Shown: positions 37,499-46,277 of the stretch, in pieces | Layout of the letters: every line of letters begins with the position of its first letter | How positions within the stretch are numbered: position 1 is the first letter of the stretch | Source: Acidobacteria bacterium Ga0077534 | Lineage (GTDB): Bacteria; Acidobacteriota; Blastocatellia; Pyrinomonadales; Pyrinomonadaceae | DNA length: 64,000 nucleotides | Direction: 5' to 3' | Assembly: GCA_001464455.1 (NCBI GenBank) | Contig: LNEI01000016.1 | Span: 163,422 to 227,421 of the forward strand | Position numbers and translations under genes: made by a program | The notes under the pieces: model-generated | Told to the model about the DNA's origin: nothing | Seen by the model: only the letters and a program-made list of their open reading frames with translations | Database searches by the model: none

Positions 37499-38116
37499 GT
37501 GTTCGGTGTGCCGGAACGACTCCATCGCTTGAAGGATAAAAAGCAAAAACAACGGGCCGAGATCCTCAAGATAAGCCGTAAAGTACACCGTACAACCGGG
37601 GCTTTATTGTTCGTTTTTTTCTTCGCCGTCTCGGTAACTGGCCTCTTGCTTGGTTGGAAGAAAAACAGCGGAGGCGTGCTGCTTGCAAAGACTTACGCGG
37701 GCAAATCGACCGATCAGAAAAACTGGATGCCGATGCACCTGCTGCAGGAGCGAGCCCTTCAATATGCGCGGGAACATATATCTGATGATTATCAGGCAAA
37801 AGTAGACCGCATCGACGTTAGGCCCGACAAGGGGATTGTAAAGTTCGTTTTCGTCGAAGACTATTGGGGCCTTCAGATCGATGCGACCACGGGTGAGTTG
37901 CTGCACGTGGAACGTAGAACAGCCGATCTGATCGAGAATATACATGACGGCTCGGTGCTGGATTATCTTGCGGGTACCGACGGCATTTTCAAGCTGATCT
38001 ATACGAGCATAATGGGCTTGGCGCTTACCTTGTTTACAATTACGGGCTTTTGGCTTTGGTATGGCCCGAAGAATTTTAAGAAGCACCGGGACGCGGGACT
38101 TGGGGCTGATGTTTAG
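37499..38116 (+). CDS. PepSY-associated membrane protein
   Basis: 205 residues starting at GTG 37499. Basic N-terminus, membrane helix (TGALLFVFFFAVSVTGLLLG, about 38-57), a periplasmic PepSY-like domain (about 75-145) and a second membrane helix (IYTSIMGLALTLFTITGFWL). Such proteins (PepSY_TM family) are often encoded beside TonB-dependent receptors and are thought to reduce or process siderophore-bound iron. The next gene begins 8 bp before this one ends, supporting that pairing. Confidence 0.8.
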   Translation: MFGVPERLHRLKDKKQKQRAEILKISRKVHRTTGALLFVFFFAVSVTGLLLGWKKNSGGVLLAKTYAGKSTDQKNWMPMHLLQERALQYAREHISDDYQAKVDRIDVRPDKGIVKFVFVEDYWGLQIDATTGELLHVERRTADLIENIHDGSVLDYLAGTDGIFKLIYTSIMGLALTLFTITGFWLWYGPKNFKKHRDAGLGADV

Positions 38117-40850
38117 AACTTTGTTTTATAGTCTCCTCTGCCTATTCGGTGCGGCTGGCCAGCTGCTTGGTCAAACATCAGGATCGATCGCAGGCACAGT
38201 AAAGGATGCGGCAGGGGCCGCGATCCGAGGAGCAGAAGTTCGCGTTCTAAACGCTCAGCAGGTAGCGATCAAAGTTACTCAGACCAACGATCAGGGGCGC
38301 TTTACTTTTGAGAGGCTTGCGGCAGGCAGCTTTATCATCCGGGTTTCTCGGGTTAACTTCAGCAATGGCAACGAGGTCGTGAGGGTCGTAGATGGTTCGA
38401 ATGTTGAGATCGAAATCGTACTTTCCGTGAACCAGTTGGCCGAACAGGTAACGGTTACGGCCGAAACCGGCCTGGTTGGCGAGAAGGACAGGATACCCCA
38501 ACAGTTAAACCTAGTTTCGACCGATGCCATCGCTCAGCGAACGACGAATGTTCTCGCCCAGATCGCTGATGAAGAATCGGGCATATCCGTGCAACGGACG
38601 AGCCCAACGGTTGGTTCGGTCCTCGTCCGTGGGCTGACGGAGGTCGGGGTTTACGTCGACGGGATACGGTACACGAACTCAACCCAGCGCGGCGGCATTA
38701 ACACCTTTTTCAATCTGAACGAACCGAGCTCTCTGCAGTCGGTAGAGGTCCAGCGAAGCCCAAATACAGCACAATTTGGATCCGACGGACTCGGCGGGAA
38801 CGTGCAGCTCGTATCGCGTCAGCCCGGATTCGGATTCAACCCGGCGAAACTGCAAGGCGAGATAAACACTAACTTCGGATCGAGCGATCTATCGTTTGGC
38901 AGCAACGTTCTGCTTAGCTATGGAGCGAAGCGGTACGGCGTGTTGGCTAATATAGCTGGACGTCGCGTAAATACGCTTCGTCCGGGCGGCGGAGTCGAAA
39001 GCCATTCGGCGATAACTCGCTTTCTCGGCCTGCCCTCCGACATCATCGGATCTGAAAGGCTGCCTGACACGGCTTTTACTCAATATGGTGGAACTTTTCA
39101 TGCAAATTTTGCACCGCGAGACGATCAGAATTTTAGCTTTCGCTACCAACGCAGTCAGCAGGACGGCGGCAAGCGCTACGACCAACTCTTGGGCGGCGAC
39201 GGCAATCTCATAGCAGATCTACGCAATCTGATGCTGGATTTCGGATATGTTCGATATTTCAAACAGGGTTTTGGATTTTTCGACAATCTATCGACAAGCG
39301 TTTCTTACAACAGTCAGCGTGAAGAGCGTATTAACCAAGGCGGGCAAGGAAATCCGCTCGCAGCGATCACTCATGACCGAGAACGCACGTCGACCTATGG
39401 ATTCGCCTTTTTCGTTGACAAGCAAACATCGCGTAGCCGATTTTTGCTCGGTGGCGACTACTACAACGACAGGGTCAACGCGCCGTCATTCAGCACCGAA
39501 CCCGACACCGGTGTAGTCACAATAGTTCGTCCGCGTGTGCCGAACGGTGCTAGGTACAAGCTTGCCGGCGTTTATGTGCAGGACGTTCTCGATCTAGTCA
39601 AGGAGCGGCTGCGGCTGAGTGGTTCGCTTCGATACAATGTGGCCTCTTACCGCTCACGGGCGGCTGACGCTCCTGTGGTAGGCGGCATATCGCTTTTCCC
39701 GGATGACTCAGCTCGATTTGATGATTTTTCAGGACGCATCGGAATGACAGCGACTATCCTGAACGGGCTGAATTTCGCGGTCAACTATTCTCGTGGCTTC
39801 CGAGCGCCGAATATCACGAGTCTCGGAGGCCTTGGCCTGGTCGGCGTTGGATTTCAGGTTTCCACTGCGGATGTTGCGGGGCTGGGGGCGACTGTCGGAA
39901 CAACCGCAGACTCGACTGCCGTTTCGACCGGTATTGCGGTAGCACCTCTGCGATCGGAGATCAGCGATAATGTCGATTTCAGCCTTAGATATAGAAACAG
40001 CCGCATCGAATTTGACGTCACAGGCTTCACGGTCGACTATTGCGACAGCATTGTTCGCCAGACTTTGATCCTTCCACAAGGAGCGGTTGGACTAAGGCTG
40101 GGGAGTCAAACGGTAGCCAGTCAAAATGCTAGCGGAGCGGTGTTTGTCCCCGCCTCGACCTCGCCAGTACTTGTCCAGGCAAACTTTAGCGACACGCGGA
40201 TGAAGGGAGCGGAGTTTAACTTTGCTTATCGCCTCACAGGCAGTTGGACGGTCGCGGGCAATAACTCCTACGTTTTCTCAGCGGACAGATCGACCGGTTT
40301 GCCCCCAAATCTTGGCGGAGGCGGTATGCCGCCGCCGTTCGGGTTTCTGCGGCTTCGGTATCAACCGGCGGGCAAGCGTTTTTGGGTTGAGGCATACGCA
40401 AACGCCGCTGGGCGGCAAGATCGCCTATCGACCCTCGACCTTGGCGACCGCCGTACCGGCGGAGCCAGAACTCGGGCTCAGATACAGAACTTCTTTCGTC
40501 GCGGAGCCTGTATGCGTGGGCTGACGACGCCGGGACCGGGGGGCTGCGGTTCGGCGGGCGGCATTTTGGTCGCGACTGGCGAGACGCTTGCTCAGGTGCA
40601 GAATCGGGTGCTTCCGATCGGGTCGGTGATCAACGGCGTCCTGGTGGCGAATAACGATACGGCTGTGCCGCTTTTCGCGGCGATCCCCGGTTATGGCCTC
40701 ATCAACATTCGCGGCGGCTACCGTTTCGGAGAACGCCACGAACTGAACCTGGACCTCGAAAACATCGCGGATAAAGGCCACCGCGCTCCGGGTTGGGGCA
40801 TTGACGGGCCTGGGCGGAATCTGACGATCAGATATCGGTTGCGGTTCTAG
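38109..40850 (+). CDS. TonB-dependent outer-membrane receptor with N-terminal CarboxypepD_reg domain
   Basis: 913 residues from ATG 38109, overlapping the PepSY gene by 8 bp; an upstream in-frame start at 38061 is less likely. Signal peptide (FYSLLCLFGAAGQLLGQ), a carboxypeptidase-regulatory-like domain (SGSIAGTVKDAAGAAIRGAE, about 22-105), plug domain (SVLVRGLTEVGVYVDGIRYT) and 22-stranded barrel ending with aromatic Phe (IRYRLRF). The plug and barrel resemble siderophore, haem or vitamin receptors; the coupled PepSY protein favours iron. Confidence 0.9.
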   Translation: MFRTLFYSLLCLFGAAGQLLGQTSGSIAGTVKDAAGAAIRGAEVRVLNAQQVAIKVTQTNDQGRFTFERLAAGSFIIRVSRVNFSNGNEVVRVVDGSNVEIEIVLSVNQLAEQVTVTAETGLVGEKDRIPQQLNLVSTDAIAQRTTNVLAQIADEESGISVQRTSPTVGSVLVRGLTEVGVYVDGIRYTNSTQRGGINTFFNLNEPSSLQSVEVQRSPNTAQFGSDGLGGNVQLVSRQPGFGFNPAKLQGEINTNFGSSDLSFGSNVLLSYGAKRYGVLANIAGRRVNTLRPGGGVESHSAITRFLGLPSDIIGSERLPDTAFTQYGGTFHANFAPRDDQNFSFRYQRSQQDGGKRYDQLLGGDGNLIADLRNLMLDFGYVRYFKQGFGFFDNLSTSVSYNSQREERINQGGQGNPLAAITHDRERTSTYGFAFFVDKQTSRSRFLLGGDYYNDRVNAPSFSTEPDTGVVTIVRPRVPNGARYKLAGVYVQDVLDLVKERLRLSGSLRYNVASYRSRAADAPVVGGISLFPDDSARFDDFSGRIGMTATILNGLNFAVNYSRGFRAPNITSLGGLGLVGVGFQVSTADVAGLGATVGTTADSTAVSTGIAVAPLRSEISDNVDFSLRYRNSRIEFDVTGFTVDYCDSIVRQTLILPQGAVGLRLGSQTVASQNASGAVFVPASTSPVLVQANFSDTRMKGAEFNFAYRLTGSWTVAGNNSYVFSADRSTGLPPNLGGGGMPPPFGFLRLRYQPAGKRFWVEAYANAAGRQDRLSTLDLGDRRTGGARTRAQIQNFFRRGACMRGLTTPGPGGCGSAGGILVATGETLAQVQNRVLPIGSVINGVLVANNDTAVPLFAAIPGYGLINIRGGYRFGERHELNLDLENIADKGHRAPGWGIDGPGRNLTIRYRLRF

Positions 40851-40861
40851 GAAAAGGCAGG

Positions 40862-40922
40862 AGTTAAAAGGCAAAAGGCAAAAGCATCTCGTTTTGCCTT
40901 TCGCCTTTTGCCTTTTAACTTA
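40862..40922. repeat. Inverted repeat built of AAAGGCAAAAGGC words
   Basis: Left arm AGTTAAAAGGCAAAAGGC..., right arm ...GCCTTTTGCCTTTTAACT, six-base loop: a near-perfect hairpin of about 28 bp between the convergent receptor gene and tRNA-Pro. It could act as a bidirectional terminator. Confidence 0.8.
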
Positions 40923-40927
40923 AGAAA

Positions 40928-41004
<77 letters not shown>

Positions 41005-41082
41005 TTGGCTGAACTCCTGAGTGTAGATCACGGTGGCGGGATAGTCAAGACTGTGCGACTTTACGTTAAAGAACGCTAGTGC

Positions 41083-41688
41083 TTAATTCTTAACAAATAA
41101 CCGTATCACTACAAATCCAGCTACAAAAAGGACTAAGAACAGCACCGTAAGTATCTCGAAATACTTGTCTATAAACTTCTTGATCGGTGCTCCAAAAAAG
41201 TAAAACAGTCCCGCAACCAGGAAGAATCTCGCCGACCGGCCTATCACCGATGCGAGCACTAGGGTTGTCAGCGGAACCTCAAAAGTGCCGGCAGCGATCG
41301 TGAAAACCTTATATGGTATCGGTGTAAATGCCGCTGACAGGATAGCGACGAACGCATGCTCGCTGTAAAGCTGCTTGACGTTTTCGTAGTGGCCCCCGGC
41401 TCCGTAAAACTGGATGATCGGCTGCCCGATGGTCTCAAAAAATGCCCAGCCGATGTAGTAACCGAAGATACCGCCGAGAACCGATCCGATCGAGCAAACA
41501 AGTGCATATCGAAACGCCTTTTTCGGGACGATCACCGCCATTGCGATGAGCAAAACGTCTGGCGGGATCGGGAAAAAGGACGATTCTGTAAAGGCGATTA
41601 GAAAAAGCACCCACTCGGCGTGCGGTTTATCAGCGTAGCCCTCGACCCATGCTTTCAGCCTTCGTAGATAGTCGAATATCTTCTTCAA
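41083..41688 (-). CDS. YqaA/DedA-type VTT-domain membrane protein
   Basis: 201 residues with about five hydrophobic segments: ESSFFPIPPDVLLIAMAVIV (the proline-rich re-entrant motif of the SNARE-associated/VTT family), GSVLGGIFGYYIGWAFFETI, and a late ASVIGRSARFFLVAGLFYFF. DedA-superfamily members flip or scramble polyprenyl phosphate or phospholipids; YqaA's own role is not settled. Last gene of a minus-strand run surE-pcm-yqaA, 33 bp after pcm. Confidence 0.85.
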   Translation of the reverse strand: MKKIFDYLRRLKAWVEGYADKPHAEWVLFLIAFTESSFFPIPPDVLLIAMAVIVPKKAFRYALVCSIGSVLGGIFGYYIGWAFFETIGQPIIQFYGAGGHYENVKQLYSEHAFVAILSAAFTPIPYKVFTIAAGTFEVPLTTLVLASVIGRSARFFLVAGLFYFFGAPIKKFIDKYFEILTVLFLVLFVAGFVVIRLFVKN

Positions 41689-41721
41689 AACAAAATAACT
41701 CCTGAAATTTATTTGATCCCG

Positions 41722-42396
41722 CTATTTTATCCAGCCGTGTTCGCCTATGAGGGGAACGAATGAACACGGTCCAAAGTTCTCTTGAGTATAACCTTTCTCG
41801 GTACGAGTTACGCGAATCAGTTCCTGCGAACGTTGATCGGTTCCAACCGGGATTATCATTCGCCCGCCGGGTTTTAGCTGTCTGACGAGCGGCACGGGGA
41901 TCTCCGGCCCGCCGGCCGCGACCAGCATTGCGTCATAAGGTTGATACGCATCCCAGCCATTTGTGCCGTCGCCGGACTTGAGAGAAAAATTGCGATAGCC
42001 CAGGTATCGGAGCCGTTGTTCCGCTTCACGGGCAAGCCCGTCGATGCGTTCGATGGCGAAGACCTTACGTGCTAGTTCGCACAGGATCGCTGTTTGATAA
42101 CCCGAACCTGCCCCGATCTCAAGCACCTTCTCCGTTCCGTCCAATTCGAGCAGCTCGGTCATGCGGGCGACGATAAACGGCTGAGAAATGGTCTGATCAA
42201 ATGCGATCGGCAGGGCATTATCTTTGTACGCCTGCGACTCGATCGCCTCGGGGACGAAGAGATGGCGATGAATCCGCATCATCGCCTCCAGCACGCGTTC
42301 GTCGCGGATCTTATAGTGCTCTCGAAGCCGCTCGACCATGTTGCGGCGAGGCAGCGTGTATCGATCGGTAAGATTTGGCTGTGCGGCGCCCTGCAT
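41722..42396 (-). CDS. pcm: Protein-L-isoaspartate O-methyltransferase
   Basis: 224 residues. Motifs: substrate loop AFDQTISQPFIVARM, SAM motif VLEIGAGSGYQTAILCELA, and LKPGGRMIIPVG. It methylates isoaspartyl residues in damaged proteins. Its ATG abuts the surE stop (42397), the classic surE-pcm stress pairing. Confidence 0.95.
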   Translation of the reverse strand: MQGAAQPNLTDRYTLPRRNMVERLREHYKIRDERVLEAMMRIHRHLFVPEAIESQAYKDNALPIAFDQTISQPFIVARMTELLELDGTEKVLEIGAGSGYQTAILCELARKVFAIERIDGLAREAEQRLRYLGYRNFSLKSGDGTNGWDAYQPYDAMLVAAGGPEIPVPLVRQLKPGGRMIIPVGTDQRSQELIRVTRTEKGYTQENFGPCSFVPLIGEHGWIK

Positions 42397-43149
42397 TTAG
42401 TTAGTGTTCCAATTCTTGAGCAGTTCGATAGCCGTGTGGTTGGTCAGGTCGCTTCGCATCGGCGTTATCGAGACGTAGCCTTCATCGATCGCCTCGAAAT
42501 CCGTGCCGCCTTCGGCATGGAAACCCGACCGAACCTCGCCGATCCAGTAATAGAGCTTGCCACGCGGATCGAGATGTTCGGTGATATTCGGCCGTGCATC
42601 CTTAAAGCCCTGTTTGGTAATGCGAAACCCTTTCGGCACGCCTTTCGGAACGTTAACGTTTAGCAAGGTCCACATCGGTATGCCGTCCGCCAGAGCTTTG
42701 CGGGTCACCTCGACGGCGACCTTTACCGATTCGTCAAAGATCTGCTCACGCGTCACCGCGAGACTGAATGCGAGGCCGGGAACACCGAGGATCGTCGCTT
42801 CCATCGCACCGGCGACCGTGCCGGAATAGGTTGCGTCATCGCCGAGATTGGCTCCGTGATTGATGCCCGAGCAGCAGATGTGCGGCATCTCATCCTTCGG
42901 CAGGATCTGATTGAGGGCGAGCGTGACGCAGTCGGTCGGCGTGCCATCAACGGTCCAATGCCGTTCGCTCCGCTGGCGGATGCGAAGGGGGCGAGCGAGC
43001 GTCAAACTATGCGAGGCTCCGCTCATTTCGGACTCGGGAGCGACGACATAAACATCGCCGATCTCTTTCAAACCTTCTTCAAGCGATACAATGCCGTCGG
43101 CGTGGTAACCGTCGTCGTTGGTCAGTAGTATTCGGGGTCTGGTCATCAC
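42397..43149 (-). CDS. surE: 5'/3'-nucleotidase SurE
   Basis: 250 residues. Metal-binding motifs ILLTNDDGYHADGI and CSGINHGANLGDDATYSGTV with VVAPESEMSGAS in between. A divalent-metal-dependent nucleoside monophosphatase of the survival-protein family. It precedes pcm on the minus strand. Confidence 0.95.
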   Translation of the reverse strand: MMTRPRILLTNDDGYHADGIVSLEEGLKEIGDVYVVAPESEMSGASHSLTLARPLRIRQRSERHWTVDGTPTDCVTLALNQILPKDEMPHICCSGINHGANLGDDATYSGTVAGAMEATILGVPGLAFSLAVTREQIFDESVKVAVEVTRKALADGIPMWTLLNVNVPKGVPKGFRITKQGFKDARPNITEHLDPRGKLYYWIGEVRSGFHAEGGTDFEAIDEGYVSITPMRSDLTNHTAIELLKNWNTN

Positions 43150-43151
43150 TG

Positions 43152-43292
43152 GGTTGCGAAGTTCTGAAAGTTGCGAAGTTGCAAAGTTTCCGAGGTTTCG
43201 AAGTTCGAACCAAGGGTTGACAAAAAATCAGAGTACCGAGGCGACGAAGCCCAATAAACTTCGCAACTTAGGTACTCTGAAACTTAGTCAAC
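43152..43292. repeat. Inverted repeat built of GTTGCGAAGTTGC words
   Basis: Left part GGTTGCGAAGTTCTGAAAGT and on, right part AAACTTCGCAACTTAGGTAC and on; inside is a perfect TCAGAGTACC/GGTACTCTGA pair (43228-43237/43271-43280). It fills the gap between surE and rpsU. Confidence 0.65.
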
Positions 43293-43296
43293 TCTA

Positions 43297-43560
43297 TTAC
43301 CTGTTCTGTCCCATCGGCGGACGCGAAGCTCCCGCTCCGTTACCTGATCCGGTGCCACCACCCATTGGACGCTGCTGACGGAAACGTCGGCGGTTACGCT
43401 TGCGAGCGTTGACCGATTTCAGCTTCGCCTTCTGACTGGGCGGGATGAAGTGAGCGTGTTTTTTGAGATCCTTGATGATCTCTTCACTGATAACCTTTCT
43501 CTTGAATCGACGTAATGCTGATTCAATAGATTCGTTGTTGTTTACGCTAATATATGCCAT
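43297..43560 (-). CDS. rpsU: 30S ribosomal protein S21 with long C-terminal tail
   Basis: 87 residues. The first 60 match bS21 (AYISVNNNESIESALRRFKR, then a basic KRNRRRFRQQR). The last 25 form a Gly/Ala/Pro-rich tail (GGGTGSGNGAGASRPP) absent from E. coli S21. A perfect AAGGAGGTGA Shine-Dalgarno lies 7 bp before the ATG. Confidence 0.9.
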   Translation of the reverse strand: MAYISVNNNESIESALRRFKRKVISEEIIKDLKKHAHFIPPSQKAKLKSVNARKRNRRRFRQQRPMGGGTGSGNGAGASRPPMGQNR

Positions 43561-44085
43561 TTATTTGCTCACCTCCTTTTCGGCGAAAATTTTGCTCGTA
43601 AGAGCAAACAAGTATTAAAACCGACAAGGCTCCGAAATGCAAATTTCCCGAAGCCGATCCGCCCGAACTCCTGTATTCTACCGAGTGATCCGTGCATGCC
43701 AATATTCACCCGCGAACAACGCTAAACCATTGCCAGTACTTAGCTTGGGAAACTTACGTCACAGGCAGTGTCCCGAGTGTCCCACGGGTGTACCACGCCT
43801 CTCGTGGGACAAATAACTCACTTAATATCAACAGTTTACGGAGAAAAAATGCCCGAAAAACGTAACTTTTCAAAAACTTTTTGTATGACATTGTCCTACA
43901 GGTGCAAATCGACTGACTTTTGTGAGCCGACCCGTGACAAAGCCGAAACGATACGACACTCTCGCGTGTGAGCCATCTTGCGACGGTTGTCAAAGAACAT
44001 GCTGCATACGGTTTCGTGAAACAAAACGCAACAATATCGCAACAATAGCACACTTACAGCGGATAGTCAAGTGGCGACGGTGCTT
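43561..44085. other. Gene-poor interval with hairpin and no convincing gene
   Basis: A stem GTCCCACG/CGTGGGAC (43779-43786/43803-43810) stands out. A 40-codon frame, 43850-43972 on the plus strand (MPEKRNFSKTF...), has GGAG upstream but no recognisable content. The interval probably contains the rpsU promoter on the minus strand; no clear boxes were found. Confidence 0.4.
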
Positions 44086-44120
44086 AAAAAAATGACGAGA
44101 CCATTAACCGGTCTCGTCAT
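44086..44120 (-). terminator. Rho-independent terminator of the FG-GAP protein gene
   Basis: A perfect 11-bp stem, ATGACGAGACC/GGTCTCGTCAT (44092-44102/44110-44120), followed on the minus strand by seven T residues, 23 bp after the stop of the gene at 44144-45958. Confidence 0.92.
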
Positions 44121-44143
44121 CGAATTCCCCATTCGGGATATAG

Positions 44144-45958
44144 CTAGCCGCCAGTATTTACATACTGGATACAGTCACCTTGATTTGTAAACGGCGTCCC
44201 GTCTGCCCGCGTCAGGTTTTGCCATCCGCCATTTTTACACTCGTCCTTCGTCAGGGGTACCCGGTATTTCACATTGTACATAATGCTGGAAACAGTGGGG
44301 TTGCCAGCATTGTCAGTCGCGACCACGGTGAAGTACTTCGTGCCAACGGTAGAAGTGTCGATAGAAGCTCCATTTGCGACGGTTCCGGTGCAGGAAAAAA
44401 TTCCAGACAGGCCGTCGGAACAGGTATAGCTGGCGTTGATGACATCGTTGATGAAGTAATCTACGGCACCTGGTGTGACGATCGACACGCTCGGGGCTGT
44501 TTTGTCGATCTTGATGGTGACGGTCTTGGTCACCTCGACATTCCCGACCACATCGGTCGCAAAGTACGAGATCGTCGTTTCGCCCTCGGCCGAGATGTTG
44601 AAGTTCGCGTTGCTCGCGTCAACCGTGACCGGAGCAAACGCACCAGCGCCCGTTGCGGTGTAGGTAATAGAAGCTACACCACTGCCGCCAGGGTTGTCCT
44701 CACCTGTCAGTTCAACCGCGACGTCGGCGTTGTTCCATCCGGCACCGTTTGGTAACGTGGATGTGGAGGCGGCCGTTGTTGGTGCGGTCGTGTCCGGCGG
44801 CACACTGCAGCCGCCGAGATGGACAATGATCCTATTCGAGAATCCTGATTGGTTAGCGACCGCGATATCGAGCGTACCGTCGTTGTTGAAATCGGCGAGG
44901 GTAGCTCGTTCTGAATTGAAATCAATGAAAATACCTACGAGGGGCGTGAAAAAACCGTTTCCGTCGCCAAGGTATAGATTCAGTGCGTTGGAGTTTACTG
45001 GGACGGCAACGATGTCATGATTGCCGTCATTGTTGAGATCTCCGAGATAAAGGTTTAACGGAGTATCGTTCGTAGGTACCGCGGCAGCGGCAGTGAATGC
45101 TCCGGACCCATCGCCTAGCAATATTGAGATCGTGTCGTCGTCGCGATTACCCACCACGAGGTCTACAAACGTATCTCCGTTCAGGTCAGCCGCTCGGATC
45201 GAACCTGGCCCCAAGCCTGCCGGCACATCGGCCGCTGCGGAGAATGTTCCGCCAGGACCACCGAGCCTGATGGAGACAGAATTCCCGAAGTAATTTGCAG
45301 ATGCCAGATCGATAAAGCCGTCGTTGTTCAGGTCGGCCGCCGTCGCGGCGGCTGTGAAACTTCCGGCCGGAACAAAGACCGGAGATGCGAATGTGCCGTC
45401 ACCGTTGCCGTAGGTGATCGTGATGCTGTTTGATACTGGGTTCACGGAGAGAAGATCAAGTTTTCCGTCGAGGTTAACGTCGAAAGCCTCAAAGCTGGAC
45501 GGAAAAACGGATCCTGTGTTGTACGCTGTCGGGCCTGAGAAGTTTCCGTTTCCGTCTCCCAACCAGATTCGGACAAAGCCACTATCGTTGCTCATGACAG
45601 CGAGATCGAGGTTGTTGTCGGCATTGTAGTCGCCGACCGCAATACCCCACGGTATTCCTACGTTTGCCAAGTCAGTAGAGCCGGAGAATCCACCTGCTCC
45701 GTCGCCGAGTCGCACCGAAACAAGAGTTGTCGTTGCGTTCGAAAAAACCAGGTCCTGGTGGCCGTCCTCGTCAAAATCGCCAGTTGCGAGGCCCGCTTGG
45801 AAGGTGCCGGGTGCGGGCACCGATGGCATTTGCGTAAATGTAGGTGTTCCGAGGCACGGCGAGACAGGGGGTGAGGCGATCGTATTTGACCAATTCGAAA
45901 AGACGATCAATACGAGGACAAGGGAGAGCAGAGCAATTAGTGAATTTATCTTTTTCAT
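44144..45958 (-). CDS. Secreted FG-GAP (VCBS) repeat protein with OmpL47-like and Cys-tail domains
   Basis: 604 residues from the ATG at 45958-45956; the ATG five codons upstream contains the GGAGG ribosome-binding site, so it is not the start. Signal peptide (LIALLSLVLVLIVFSNW), then a seven-bladed beta-propeller with seven calcium-binding loops of the form DxNxDGxxDL (DFDEDGHQDL ... DFNNDGTLDI), an OmpL47/chitobiase-like Ig domain (about 395-555) and a C-terminal CKNGGWQN...NQGDCIQYV tail. It is probably surface-bound and adhesive or ligand-binding. Divergent from the LuxR pair with a shared 319-bp control region. Confidence 0.85.
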   Translation of the reverse strand: MKKINSLIALLSLVLVLIVFSNWSNTIASPPVSPCLGTPTFTQMPSVPAPGTFQAGLATGDFDEDGHQDLVFSNATTTLVSVRLGDGAGGFSGSTDLANVGIPWGIAVGDYNADNNLDLAVMSNDSGFVRIWLGDGNGNFSGPTAYNTGSVFPSSFEAFDVNLDGKLDLLSVNPVSNSITITYGNGDGTFASPVFVPAGSFTAAATAADLNNDGFIDLASANYFGNSVSIRLGGPGGTFSAAADVPAGLGPGSIRAADLNGDTFVDLVVGNRDDDTISILLGDGSGAFTAAAAVPTNDTPLNLYLGDLNNDGNHDIVAVPVNSNALNLYLGDGNGFFTPLVGIFIDFNSERATLADFNNDGTLDIAVANQSGFSNRIIVHLGGCSVPPDTTAPTTAASTSTLPNGAGWNNADVAVELTGEDNPGGSGVASITYTATGAGAFAPVTVDASNANFNISAEGETTISYFATDVVGNVEVTKTVTIKIDKTAPSVSIVTPGAVDYFINDVINASYTCSDGLSGIFSCTGTVANGASIDTSTVGTKYFTVVATDNAGNPTVSSIMYNVKYRVPLTKDECKNGGWQNLTRADGTPFTNQGDCIQYVNTGG

Positions 45959-46164
45959 TTCATGTTCCTCCAAATTCCATTTGGGATTTCCACGGGTATT
46001 TTATAGGGTCGTCATCGTGTAATTTTGGACTTCCGTAAAGCTATGCATTTTCGCATCAGAATCTTTCATAAACCGAAAGATGTATTCGTGACCGCGTGTT
46101 CTCCGCCGATGCGTTTTAGTTTTGTTCCTTTGGGACAAGACTAGTTAGGTCGATAAGGCATTGT

Positions 46165-46186
46165 AAATACGCAATTTTACGTATTT
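46165..46186. promoter_or_regulatory. Candidate LuxR-type operator
   Basis: Inverted repeat AAATACG-N8-CGTATTT, ending 12 bp upstream of the -35 box of the promoter at 46199-46228; its centre lies about 60 bp before the expected transcription start. Confidence 0.45.
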
Positions 46187-46198
46187 TCGCCTTTGGGA

Positions 46199-46228
46199 TT
46201 GACTGGCAAAATCGTTTCGATGTTTAAT
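46199..46228 (+). promoter_or_regulatory. Sigma70-type promoter of the LuxR pair
   Basis: TTGACT (46199-46204), 18-bp spacer, TTTAAT (46223-46228), 49 bp upstream of the first regulator's ATG. Confidence 0.55.
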
Positions 46229-46277
46229 AGGAAAACTCAAAAAGAATTTAAGCGTTCAGCGATTTGGAGTCTCTATC

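Noticed and set aside
43850..43972. A 40-codon frame with GGAG upstream (MPEKRNFSKTF...)
   Set aside because: Too short, no recognisable content, no conserved neighbour; kept only as a remark in the gap entry.
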